Positions 17,965 to 25,992 of a DNA stretch of 64,000 nucleotides are shown here, in pieces. Both the position numbers and the translations under genes were made by a program. The stretch's first letter is position 1; each line of letters opens with the position of its first letter. The DNA comes from Prevotella sp. 10(H) (GTDB lineage Bacteria > Bacteroidota > Bacteroidia > Bacteroidales > Dysgonomonadaceae). Where the stretch lies: the NCBI RefSeq assembly GCF_000711235.1, contig NZ_JOMI01000002.1:124001-188000 (forward strand), read 5' to 3'. Under the pieces are notes generated by a model. The model was not told the origin of the DNA, did no database searches, and saw nothing but the letters and a program-made list of their open reading frames with translations.

Positions 17965-19633
17965 TCTGATAAATAGGATAACAGAAAATAAAAGATATCA
18001 CTTCCGGATATTTTTTGCGGTGTTGGTTCTTCTGGCCGTTTATATGATATTGGTTTTCGGCCCTGCATACAATCATCCCGGTTACGACTACTATTTTCAT
18101 CTGAAACGGTTCGAAGCCATGATAACTGCCATGCAGGAAGGCACTTTCCCGTTTTATATCGATTATGCTGCCGCTTTGAAATATGGTTACCTCAGCCGCG
18201 TGTTCTATTCGGATGTGATATTTCTGCCCTTTGCTGCTTTAGGTACCCTTATCGGTTCATACGAAGCCTACGAAGTGATGCTGTTTACGATGACTGTTCT
18301 TTGCGGCGTGTTTATGTATATTGCAGTTGATAAAATCTATAAAAGTTCATATGCTGCCTTTCTCGCAGGGATCTTATATACTTTTTCGGTCTACCGTTTT
18401 TATGATATTTACAATCGCGGTGCATTGGGTGAAGTCTTTGCTTTTACATTTATCCCGATTGTTTTTCTCGGCTTGTACTATATAATTAAAGGCGATTACA
18501 GAAAATGGTATATTATCGCTGCCGGATTCAGCCTGTTGATATTTTCACATGTCATATCCACAGTACTTACATTTATTTCGGTTGTTATCATCCTGATTTT
18601 CTACTGTAAATCAATGATTAAAGAGCCAAAGAGGATTTATTACCTCCTACTTGCCGGAGTGGTTACCCTGCTTATTACGGCAGCCTTTATTTTTCCGTTA
18701 TTGGAACAGATGCAGGCGAACCATTACCGATATGAAACAAATGACTGGACATTGCCTGCCAATGCTAAAATACCACTCGATTATGTATTTTGGGGATTAA
18801 TCAGCGGATTTTATTATCCGAAAGATATTTCAATTGTCGGAATCGGTATTCAGCTGACATCGGTTATCCTGCTCAGAATCTTTGTAAAAGATAAGTCTGC
18901 TGCTCTGAAAAGCGTGGATATCGGCCTTTTAATCGGAATATTCTACATTTTTGCTTCCTCAAAGTTATTTCCATGGGGGCGTTTCCCGTTCACCTTATTA
19001 TCTTTTATCCAATATCCGGGGCGGCTCTATTTGCTGGTGACTTTCTTTTTTGCCGTCGGCGGGGGCTATTATCTTTCTAAAATCGTAACAAAGCAGAAAA
19101 CAAGGCTTATTGTTGCGGCATTTGTTATTATCTGTACGGGAACAGTCATATATATGCACAACCAGAATTTCAGATTGCTGCATGTCCATATCGGGCAAAC
19201 CAATAAAGAACCCAACCCCAGTAACTTTTTTTACCTCAACGGTGCCGAATATGTACCCGACAGGATAGAATCCGCTTATCATATACTATTCAGAGGAGAT
19301 ACGATTGTCAGCATAGACGGAAAAGCGAAAGCAGAGAACCAACAAAGGGAGAAAAGTGTTTTAAATATCAACGTAAATACGCAAGATGCCGATTCGTTGG
19401 AACTTCCGCTTTTCTATTACAAAGGATATACGGCAGAAATAGATAACGAAACATTGCCTGTAAGGCAGAGTAAAAACGGGTTGGTGCAGATTCCGGTCGA
19501 TAAATCCGAAGATGTGAAAGTATATTATAAGGGTACAATTATTCAAAAAGTGAGTTACTGTATTTCCATTCTCGCTATATTTGCGTTGTGTATTTATATC
19601 ATTATTCAAAGAAAGAGAACATCTAAAACATAA
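17954..19633 (+). CDS. Polytopic membrane protein, PTPS-related/YfhO-like (array copy 5)
   Basis: A 559-residue paralogue from the ATG at 17954. That start follows AGGAGG (17941-17946) by seven bases and overlaps copy 4 by 11 bases; an upstream frame start at 17924 would overlap by 41 and is less likely. Conserved sites: GYDYYFHLKRF (Asp45), YGYLSRVFYSDV (here Thr-Lys of the other copies is changed to Ser-Arg), LFTMTVLCGVFMY, ALGEVFAFTFIP, YPGRLYLL (Gly replaces Trp) and LPLFYYKGYTAEID. It is the most divergent copy at these motifs, but still a full-length protein. Confidence 0.7.
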   Translation: MPDNLINRITENKRYHFRIFFAVLVLLAVYMILVFGPAYNHPGYDYYFHLKRFEAMITAMQEGTFPFYIDYAAALKYGYLSRVFYSDVIFLPFAALGTLIGSYEAYEVMLFTMTVLCGVFMYIAVDKIYKSSYAAFLAGILYTFSVYRFYDIYNRGALGEVFAFTFIPIVFLGLYYIIKGDYRKWYIIAAGFSLLIFSHVISTVLTFISVVIILIFYCKSMIKEPKRIYYLLLAGVVTLLITAAFIFPLLEQMQANHYRYETNDWTLPANAKIPLDYVFWGLISGFYYPKDISIVGIGIQLTSVILLRIFVKDKSAALKSVDIGLLIGIFYIFASSKLFPWGRFPFTLLSFIQYPGRLYLLVTFFFAVGGGYYLSKIVTKQKTRLIVAAFVIICTGTVIYMHNQNFRLLHVHIGQTNKEPNPSNFFYLNGAEYVPDRIESAYHILFRGDTIVSIDGKAKAENQQREKSVLNINVNTQDADSLELPLFYYKGYTAEIDNETLPVRQSKNGLVQIPVDKSEDVKVYYKGTIIQKVSYCISILAIFALCIYIIIQRKRTSKT

Positions 19634-19637
19634 CGGT

Positions 19638-19847
19638 ATGCTTTATTCTAACTGGGATTTTATTTATCCTGTTTTCATGCTTATTTTCGGTATTGTCATG
19701 ATACTCAGTCCGCGGACATTTATGCGCAAGGCTAAGTATGACGAAGATAGCGTAAAAGCCGAATCGTGGGTTAAGAAAGCAGGGATAGGTCTTGCTATCA
19801 TGGCGCCGCTACTGGCCTTTTTTATATATTATAAGATGAATATGTAA
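19638..19847 (+). CDS. Small membrane protein, unknown
   Basis: A 69-residue protein with two hydrophobic helices separated by a charged, basic loop (SPRTFMRKAKYDEDSVKAESW). The ATG at 19638 is preferred to 19581, which would run back into the end of the membrane array. It lies four bases after array copy 5, and its stop codon abuts the start of the YqaA-like gene, so it is probably co-transcribed with both. No family recognised. Confidence 0.65.
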   Translation: MLYSNWDFIYPVFMLIFGIVMILSPRTFMRKAKYDEDSVKAESWVKKAGIGLAIMAPLLAFFIYYKMNM

Positions 19848-20906
19848 ATGCTTGACGGCTTTGTCGAATATGGCTATATAGGCCTTTTTATTGCGTCATT
19901 TCTTGCGGCGACTATTCTTCCTTTCGGTTCTGAGTTTGTCTTTGCCGGACTGCTGGCAATGGGTCTGAATGCATGGGGCTGCGTCATTGTGGCTTCGGTA
20001 GGCAACTGGCTGGGCGGCATGACCAACTATTTTCTCGGACGCCTTGGTAAAGTAGAATGGATAGAAAAATACCTGAAAGTCGACAGAGGCAAGATTGATA
20101 AGATGCAGAAATGGCTGGAAGGGAAGGGGGCGATTATGGCCTTTTTCAGTTTTATGCCTATAGTGGGAGATATTATAGCATTGGCGCTCGGTTTTATGCG
20201 GGCGAATGTATATATCGTAAATATTGCGATGTTTGCGGGAAAACTGTTGCGTTATGTATTGATAATGTACGGTGTAGGTTGGATATTCTTATCACCGCAT
20301 TCTGTGCCGGATAAAGATAAACAAAGTTCTGATATCGAGTGGAAAAAAGAGTTGCAAGGTGATTTCTCTTTTACCGAAGAATGGAGTTATCCCGAAAATA
20401 TCTTTAAAAATGAATACGGGCAACTCGTATGTGACGGATTCTGTGAACCCGAACTTGATAAAATGCGCGATGAAAGCGGGAAAATTATAGATGATTCCAT
20501 TACCCGCTATTATCAGTTGGTAGATACAACTCATTATCATCATACCATTAGTAGCGAAGCAAAAAGTTATGAATGGATTGGAACGGATTTTGCAGATGCA
20601 TATGAGGCGGATAATGATACAATAAAATGTAAGACAAGATGTGGCGTGGCCACTCATTCCAGCTTGCAATTATCCATAATAGGTGATATGTGCATTCCGC
20701 AGATTGAGTTGAATAGTGTCAGTATGTCAGGTGTACAACATTTTAAATATAAAAGCGGATCTATAAAGATAGATAAGCCGCTTTTTGAGAAAGGTATTCT
20801 AAAAGCCGAATTCGATTATACATTCGATGATCCCACCGATCCGAAAAACCCTTTGTGGTGGAAAGGTAGGATTTATACAACGATAAAAGAAAAGGAAAAT
20901 ATATAA
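19848..20906 (+). CDS. YqaA/VTT-domain membrane protein fused to a soluble domain of unknown function
   Basis: Residues 1-150 are a YqaA-like VTT (SNARE-associated, DedA-superfamily) membrane domain: LPFGSEFVFAGLL, GNWLGGMTNYFLGRLG, and the re-entrant segment SFMPIVGDIIALALGF. DedA-type proteins are lipid scramblases or flippase-like transporters. Residues from about 155 to 352 form a soluble domain with several Cys and His (CDGFCEPELDKM, DTTHYHH, CKTRCGVATH) that I do not recognise. Normal YqaA proteins stop near 150-190 residues, so this is a fusion. It starts directly after the 69-residue membrane gene and ends two bases before the radical SAM gene. Confidence 0.8.
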   Translation: MLDGFVEYGYIGLFIASFLAATILPFGSEFVFAGLLAMGLNAWGCVIVASVGNWLGGMTNYFLGRLGKVEWIEKYLKVDRGKIDKMQKWLEGKGAIMAFFSFMPIVGDIIALALGFMRANVYIVNIAMFAGKLLRYVLIMYGVGWIFLSPHSVPDKDKQSSDIEWKKELQGDFSFTEEWSYPENIFKNEYGQLVCDGFCEPELDKMRDESGKIIDDSITRYYQLVDTTHYHHTISSEAKSYEWIGTDFADAYEADNDTIKCKTRCGVATHSSLQLSIIGDMCIPQIELNSVSMSGVQHFKYKSGSIKIDKPLFEKGILKAEFDYTFDDPTDPKNPLWWKGRIYTTIKEKENI

Positions 20907-20908
20907 TT

Positions 20909-21688
20909 ATGTCGACTATATTATTTCACGAAATAGTTTTCGGGCCGCTTCATAGCCGTCGTCTGGGTGCATCATTAGGAATTAACCTTCTGCCTTATGA
21001 CGGTAAACTTTGCTCGTTCGACTGTATTTATTGTGAATGTGGTTATAATAAGGATTTCAGAACGAAGACAAAATTACCCGACCGCGACAATGTACGTGCA
21101 GCTTTAGAAGATAAGCTGATACAGCTGCAACAGGAGGGTACAAATATTGATGTCATTACCTTTGCCGGAAATGGTGAACCGACGATGCATCCGCAGTTTG
21201 CTGAAATAATAGACGATACAATTGCATTGCGTGATATTTATTTCCCTGCGGCTAAGATCAGTGTATTGTCCAATGCGATGCATTTAGGTAAGCAAAAGGT
21301 ATTCGATGCATTGAAGAAAGTAGATAATAATATATTGAAACTGGATTCTGCCATTCTGGATACCGTGAAGCTAATCGATCGTCCGAATTCACCGGGTTAT
21401 AGCATCGACAAGCAACTAGAGCTTTTCAAACTTTTCAATGGCGATTTCATTATGCAGACCATGTTCGTAAAAGGCAGCCACAACGGCAGGATAGTGGATA
21501 ATACGACCGAAGAAGAAATATCGGCATGGCTCGAAGCTGTAAAGGAAACGCGCCCGAAAGAGGTAATGATATATACTATCGACCGTGAAACGCCGGAAAA
21601 GAATCTTGAAAAAGTTTCTGTTGAAAAACTCAGGGAGATAGGCAAGAGAGTAGAGGAGCTCGGAATAAAAGTAAATATAGCAGGATAA
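20909..21688 (+). CDS. Radical SAM protein, COG0731-like
   Basis: A 259-residue radical SAM enzyme. The 4Fe-4S motif is CSFDCIYC (Cys35, Cys39, Cys42; CX3CX2C), preceded by the family opening FGPLHSRRLGASLGINLLPY, and the glycine-rich SAM-binding strand FAGNGEPTMHP follows. The opening is typical of the COG0731 group, which is related to wyosine-type tRNA enzymes, but bacterial members have unproven reactions. Two bases separate it from the YqaA-like gene. A symmetrical terminator ends it. Confidence 0.85.
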   Translation: MSTILFHEIVFGPLHSRRLGASLGINLLPYDGKLCSFDCIYCECGYNKDFRTKTKLPDRDNVRAALEDKLIQLQQEGTNIDVITFAGNGEPTMHPQFAEIIDDTIALRDIYFPAAKISVLSNAMHLGKQKVFDALKKVDNNILKLDSAILDTVKLIDRPNSPGYSIDKQLELFKLFNGDFIMQTMFVKGSHNGRIVDNTTEEEISAWLEAVKETRPKEVMIYTIDRETPEKNLEKVSVEKLREIGKRVEELGIKVNIAG

Positions 21689-21690
21689 AA

Positions 21691-21717
21691 AAACGGCTTC
21701 AGTTATTGAAGCCGTTT
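21691..21717. terminator. Bidirectional terminator between convergent genes
   Basis: An 11-bp perfect stem, AAACGGCTTCA (21691-21701) with TGAAGCCGTTT (21707-21717), and a five-base loop. A-runs on one side and T-runs on the other serve the radical SAM gene (+) and the TlpA-like gene (-). Confidence 0.9.
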
Positions 21718-21726
21718 CTGTTTGTA

Positions 21727-23250
21727 TTATTTCTGTTCCCTGATAAACTTATCGAATTTGGAATGCTCGCCGCTCCTTAATATCGCCGACGGCCTTTCGC
21801 ATTTCGCGTCCACTATCTTTCCTTCCTTATCTATGAGTACATACTGAGGAATACCCTGCACATTATAGGCTTTGCATACCGGATTCTTTTCCCAGCCTTC
21901 CGCCATAAGGTTTACACCTTCCAGTTTATAGTCGTTTATCAGTTTTCTCCATTGCTCGTCACTTCCGTCTACGCATACATAAACATATGTGATATCATAG
22001 TCTTTATATTTTTCATGGAACTTATCCTTAAAGTTTTTGAACTCATGGATACACGGGCCGCACCATGGCGCCCAAAAATCCATATATACGACTTTGCCTC
22101 TCAAGTCAGCCAGCCGCACCGTTTTCCCCTCTGTATCTATCAGTTCGAAGTCAGGGGCAGGCTTACCCGGCTGTAATTTGGCGGCAGCCTGATAACGTTC
22201 TTCAACAATATCCAGATAATCCTTATTCCGGCATATCTTTTTGAATTCATCATATACAAAACAAGCCTCGTCAAAACTGAAATAGGTGAATGCAGAGTTA
22301 AGCAGATCGGCAATATACCAGTCGCGTATAGCCGGAACCTTAAGAGAGGCCATAGCAAAATAGTAGCCGTCTTTTGCAGGTGTAAAGTCTTCAAATTTTT
22401 CCTCTTCATCGGAACTGGCAGTATAGGAGAATCTTACTTTAGACCCGTTCATATAAGAGGAGATAAAGTTCCGGTAATCGCTGCTGCTTCTGAACATGTC
22501 GTAGTTCAGTTCGCTATACGGCAGAATCGGTGTTTTTTTTACATTGCCGTCATCTTCCGTTTTTTCATTATAACCTATCGGATAATTACAGTGTACTTCC
22601 GATATCAATTTCATCCTATAGCAAATAGTGCTTGCAGCCTTGTAGTAAGCCTCATCCCTAAATTTTTTAATTAGCTTAAGGCTGCCGTTCTCCTTTTCAT
22701 ACGAATCTACAGTATTTATTAAAGCGTCATAGTAATCATTAATTTTTTTCAGCATCTCGTCATCTGAGATAGTCCGGTCATAACCCAGACCACTAGTTTC
22801 AAGAAAAGCCTTGCGGTGTTGCCTGAAAATGAGCATCGACAAATCCAGTTCTTTTTGTCTTTCTGCATTTTTACCCTTTAGTACTACCGATTCTTTTGGG
22901 TTATTAGCATCGAAAGTTACTTCGATAGTATCTCCCGGATAAGAAAATATTGTAATGGCATCGCCCAGATAGAGGTAAATGTCCTGAATATCCTGTATAG
23001 GAAATGATTCCATAAAGCTGCCGTCATCGGCTACATTTACCCTGTGTCCTTTGTTTGTGATGTAATCTGTAATGGCCATTTCCCAGTAATTCATTTTTTC
23101 GGGCTTGTTCAGCGCTTTACCTTTTATAACTACATGGCCTTTACCATAGTGAACTTTGAAAGGATTTTCTGTATCCGCAGGCGTTTGTGAAAAAAGCATG
23201 GATGAACAGAGAAATAAAACAACAATAGTGAAGTTTCTCATAAGAGGCAT
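21727..23250 (-). CDS. TlpA-family thioredoxin-like protein, large secreted form
   Basis: A 507-residue secreted protein. A signal peptide (to about FSQT) precedes a long N-terminal region of about 330 residues, with an early beta-rich part and a later helical part, and a C-terminal AhpC/TSA-thioredoxin domain (about 360-507) with WCGPC (Cys397, Cys400) and the cis-proline strand GIPQYVLID. Likely a periplasmic thiol-disulfide reductase, a group abundant in Bacteroidales. The ATG at 23250 is used; an in-frame ATG at 23241 (MRNFTIVV) is an equally good signal-peptide start. The promoter box at 23280-23287 suits both. The gene is divergent from the flavodoxin-fold gene. Confidence 0.85.
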   Translation of the reverse strand: MPLMRNFTIVVLFLCSSMLFSQTPADTENPFKVHYGKGHVVIKGKALNKPEKMNYWEMAITDYITNKGHRVNVADDGSFMESFPIQDIQDIYLYLGDAITIFSYPGDTIEVTFDANNPKESVVLKGKNAERQKELDLSMLIFRQHRKAFLETSGLGYDRTISDDEMLKKINDYYDALINTVDSYEKENGSLKLIKKFRDEAYYKAASTICYRMKLISEVHCNYPIGYNEKTEDDGNVKKTPILPYSELNYDMFRSSSDYRNFISSYMNGSKVRFSYTASSDEEEKFEDFTPAKDGYYFAMASLKVPAIRDWYIADLLNSAFTYFSFDEACFVYDEFKKICRNKDYLDIVEERYQAAAKLQPGKPAPDFELIDTEGKTVRLADLRGKVVYMDFWAPWCGPCIHEFKNFKDKFHEKYKDYDITYVYVCVDGSDEQWRKLINDYKLEGVNLMAEGWEKNPVCKAYNVQGIPQYVLIDKEGKIVDAKCERPSAILRSGEHSKFDKFIREQK

Positions 23251-23279
23251 TATTTTAAGGTAATTAAATGAGCATTTCC

Positions 23280-23287
23280 CAAAAGTA
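23280..23287 (-). promoter_or_regulatory. Promoter -7 box for the large TlpA-like gene
   Basis: On the minus strand this is TACTTTTG, a TAnnTTTG match 30 bases upstream of the ATG at 23250. Confidence 0.55.
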
Positions 23288-23362
23288 ATTAAATTTTTGA
23301 TTTATAGGCATAAAGTTGCCTATCTTTAGGCCACAAATTAAAAAATAACGAATTATAAGACA

Positions 23363-23917
23363 ATGGTAACGATAGTTTTCAGCCATCCATGGCATGGTAG
23401 TTTCAATAAGGCGATTCTGGATACGATTACAGCAAAACTGGCTCAAGTGAACAGGCCTTATCAGGTAATCGACCTTTATAAAGATAATTTCAATCCTGTA
23501 TTTACGGAAGAAGAGCTCGCCGTATATAATCAGGGAAAAGCCTTAGACCCGTTAATTACTAAATATCACGAATACATCGCTAAATCCGATGAAATGGTAT
23601 TTATTTTTCCCAACTGGTGGAATACAATGCCTGCCATACTGAAAGGTTTTTTCGATAAAGTGCTGCTCAAAGATTTTGCCTTTAACTATGAAGGTGGTTT
23701 CAACCCATTACTCAAAATAGATAAGGCGCTGGTAATAACCACGTCGGAGAAGCCAAGCCCCAACTTCAAGAATGCCATAGAAAACGGATTTATCGGCGAT
23801 ATGCTCAATCCGGTAGGAATACGGAATGCCAAATGGCTGACTTGTGAAGGTACATCGAAAGGTACGGATGAGGACAGGCTAAATTTTCTGGAAAAGGTAG
23901 AGAAAGCATTCGAGTAA
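23363..23917 (+). CDS. NAD(P)H-dependent quinone reductase, flavodoxin-like fold
   Basis: A 184-residue cytosolic protein of the KefF/MdaB/YwrO group: two-electron reduction of quinones by NAD(P)H with bound flavin. Visible signatures are the N-terminal phosphate-binding stretch FSHPWHGSFNKAIL, the flavin-loop region FIFPNWWNTMPAILKGFFD, and the family tail from FNYEGGFNPLL. Length is normal. It is divergent from the TlpA-like gene, with 112 bases between the starts. A second member of the same superfamily is at 48274; the two differ in their flavin loop and are not recent copies. Confidence 0.85.
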   Translation: MVTIVFSHPWHGSFNKAILDTITAKLAQVNRPYQVIDLYKDNFNPVFTEEELAVYNQGKALDPLITKYHEYIAKSDEMVFIFPNWWNTMPAILKGFFDKVLLKDFAFNYEGGFNPLLKIDKALVITTSEKPSPNFKNAIENGFIGDMLNPVGIRNAKWLTCEGTSKGTDEDRLNFLEKVEKAFE

Positions 23918-23928
23918 TTATATAATAA

Positions 23929-23962
23929 AAAAGCAGGGCTCAATTTCTTAAGCCCTGCTTTT
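23929..23962. terminator. Bidirectional terminator
   Basis: A 12-bp stem, AAAAGCAGGGCT (23929-23940) with AGCCCTGCTTTT (23951-23962), and a 10-base loop. It lies between the reductase (+) and the sigma-factor operon (-). Confidence 0.85.
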
Positions 23963-23977
23963 CTTATTTATGGTTTA

Positions 23978-24322
23978 TCATTTCATTTTCATTTTGCTGC
24001 GGCGTCGGTCGTCATATACCGATATCATCCAGAAGACGCTGCATACACAGGATACCAGAATCACCATTATGTAGAAACCGGGTGATTTCAACGCTTCGAT
24101 TCCCGATGTGAAATACATACCCAGACCGATTGCTGCAATGATGGCATACATTATCCCGAAAATAGAGAACATGCTTCCAAGTACAGGACGACTTTTCACT
24201 TTCTTCTTCGGAATGAGGGCCTGTTCTGCTTCCAGCTGGTGCATAATCCTGAATTTCAGATTTTCACTGGCTTTTATCTTTGTGCCCGACAACAATTCAT
24301 TTATTTTATCATCTTTTTTCAT
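23978..24322 (-). CDS. Two-helix membrane protein encoded with an ECF sigma factor, possible anti-sigma
   Basis: A 114-residue protein with a charged N-terminal cytosolic segment of about 45 residues (MKKDDKINELLSGTKIKASE, then RIMHQLEAEQ) and two membrane helices, ending in a basic tail. It is the last gene of an operon with an ECF sigma factor, 53 bases downstream of it. Position and layout fit a small anti-sigma factor or membrane modulator. No zinc-binding HXXXCXXC motif is present, so it is not a ZAS-type anti-sigma; the role is inferred from context only. Confidence 0.6.
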   Translation of the reverse strand: MKKDDKINELLSGTKIKASENLKFRIMHQLEAEQALIPKKKVKSRPVLGSMFSIFGIMYAIIAAIGLGMYFTSGIEALKSPGFYIMVILVSCVCSVFWMISVYDDRRRSKMKMK

Positions 24323-24375
24323 TATATCTTCCTTTTCTGTTTCGAATATATAAAAATTCCCGTAAGCGCGAAAAG

Positions 24376-24933
24376 CTAAGTCGTTTCATGCTTCATCAGC
24401 AGGTTTATGGCATCGGCAAACCGCTTGCGTGCCCTGTATAATTTCACTTTCACATTTGCATCGGTCAGGCCTGTTATCTTTACAATCTCTTTTACCGGAT
24501 TATCTTCAAGATAATAGAGCGTGAGAATAACCGCTTCATCCTTGGGCATTCGCTCCATCGCCTGATTTACAAGTTCCTTTCGTTCTTTTTCTTCTACCTG
24601 CGTCATTGTATCCATATCGGAATATGAATCGTTCAGATCGATCACCTTGTAGTCCACAAACTCGGTATTATGCGTACTTCCGCGGATTTCCGTTATCGCC
24701 TGATTATATACGATGCGGTAAAACCAAGTAGAGAATTTGCTGTCCAACCTGAATGAATGAAGATTATGAAAAGCTTTCACAAAGGCATTCTGTACGATAT
24801 CTTCTGCATCCTGTCTGTTGCCGCAGACGCGGAAAGCTATTGTAACAGCCATGTCCTGATATGTGTCTACAAAGTAGCCGAAGGCAGAAGTATCCCCCTT
24901 CAGCACTTTTTGTATTTGTTGCTTTTCATTCAT
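24376..24933 (-). CDS. RNA polymerase ECF-type sigma factor
   Basis: A 185-residue group IV sigma-70 factor. Region 2 (about 10-80) includes YFVDTYQDMAVTIAFRV, the core-binding helix DAEDIVQNAFVKAF and the -10-melting segment FSTWFYRIVYN. Region 4 (about 120-172) is a helix-turn-helix: MPKDEAVILTLYYLED, then VKEIVKITGLTDANVKVKLY. It lies between a DUF6249 gene (eight bases upstream) and a two-helix membrane protein, which may sense the signal. Regulated genes cannot be told from this window. Confidence 0.93.
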   Translation of the reverse strand: MNEKQQIQKVLKGDTSAFGYFVDTYQDMAVTIAFRVCGNRQDAEDIVQNAFVKAFHNLHSFRLDSKFSTWFYRIVYNQAITEIRGSTHNTEFVDYKVIDLNDSYSDMDTMTQVEEKERKELVNQAMERMPKDEAVILTLYYLEDNPVKEIVKITGLTDANVKVKLYRARKRFADAINLLMKHETT

Positions 24934-24941
24934 CTATACTT

Positions 24942-25343
24942 CTATTCAGCGTCGTCGTCAAATTCTTTTTTGTTTTTGACCAGCATAAAGAAGCTGACAT
25001 AGGCAATACCGAGGAACAGTAACACACCCGCTCCAATTACCCAGAAGGCTTCATCTGCCCCTAAATCCATTACTCTTGCTATTATCAGTGCAACGATAAA
25101 TCCAATAGCTATACCTATACACAGGATACCATTGCGCAATGAGCGGTATTTATTAGGCGTCGGTTTGGTTTTTTCGGGCGGAATGATGCCTTGTCTTATC
25201 AGTTCCATCCGCTCGGAGTGTTTTGCATTTATAGACTTCAATCCCAGATACATGCCAAAAGCTATCGGTAGGGCTACACTACAGATAATTGCTACTATAG
25301 GGATTAAGCTCCCCAAAAAATCTGCGTCATACATAATGTTCAA
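24942..25343 (-). CDS. DUF6249-like membrane protein
   Basis: A 133-residue protein with an N-terminal membrane helix, a basic linker with ERMELIRQGIIPPE, and two more helices before an acidic tail. The RxELIRQGIIP element is characteristic of the DUF6249 group often found beside ECF sigma genes in Bacteroidota. First gene of the operon with the sigma factor. Function unknown; a role in signal perception is inference. An alternative ATG lies at 25334. Confidence 0.75.
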   Translation of the reverse strand: MNIMYDADFLGSLIPIVAIICSVALPIAFGMYLGLKSINAKHSERMELIRQGIIPPEKTKPTPNKYRSLRNGILCIGIAIGFIVALIIARVMDLGADEAFWVIGAGVLLFLGIAYVSFFMLVKNKKEFDDDAE

Positions 25344-25992
25344 TATTTATGTTGTTAATAATCTGCTTTCGAATATATGACTACATGTGGTCATATTTGG
25401 TTACAGATTTATTGAAATATTTTTTAATTGGCTTTTATAGATACAAATATAGGTGATAATGGGTAAGGTTTTTGAATATAAATAAGGAATTTTTATGCTC
25501 GGCTGAAAATCTGTTTTGTAATTCTCACTACCGCGCCTATCGGCTTGTTCTTCATTTTGCCTTGATGCAAAACGAAGCAAAAAATCAAGGCTTTATCCCT
25601 CAGCGACCCGTCAACGGCTTGCCGGCTGAAAGTGACACACGGGCTATCGCCCCGTCCCTTTCCACGCCGTCTGTACCGGACGGGTGCCCCGCTTGCGGGA
25701 AAGAGGCCGGAATCGCAATGCGACGACAAGAATTAAAGAAGACCTGAGACCAGTTTGTAATTCTTGACATGCGTCAGCCAATGCGCATTAGTCGCGCAGC
25801 CGTTATCCGAACGGTGCAGTTGCCGTTAAAAACCAAATTTTGCCAATAGGCAAGTTTATTTGGTTTAGGAAACAAGACGAATTCGGATAGGCGAGCAACG
25901 AAGCGCTAGCCTTTTGGTTCGTTTTGGGCAATGCCAAAATGAACATTAAAAAGATTTATCTATACAAGAAAACCCTTTAAAACATTATCATC
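25344..25992. repeat. Gene-free GC-rich island with nested inverted repeats
   Basis: No convincing gene occurs in this 650-base stretch. From about 25500 to 25950 base composition is clearly richer in G and C than its neighbours. It holds: a hairpin 25550-25560/25567-25577 whose loop CTTGAT can also pair with ATCAAG at 25584-25589; a 9-bp inverted repeat CAAGAATTA (25727-25735) with TAATTCTTG (25758-25766); a hairpin 25830-25838/25858-25866 with an inner TTGCC/GGCAA stem; and a hairpin 25917-25927/25934-25944. It leads directly to the HTH gene at 25993. Probably a repeat or mobile-element-derived sequence. Confidence 0.6.

Noticed and set aside
25472-25747. Open frame of 91 codons in the GC-rich island
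   Set aside because: Low-complexity, with no recognisable motif, lying across the nested hairpins; the frame follows from the repeat sequence. Treated as non-coding.
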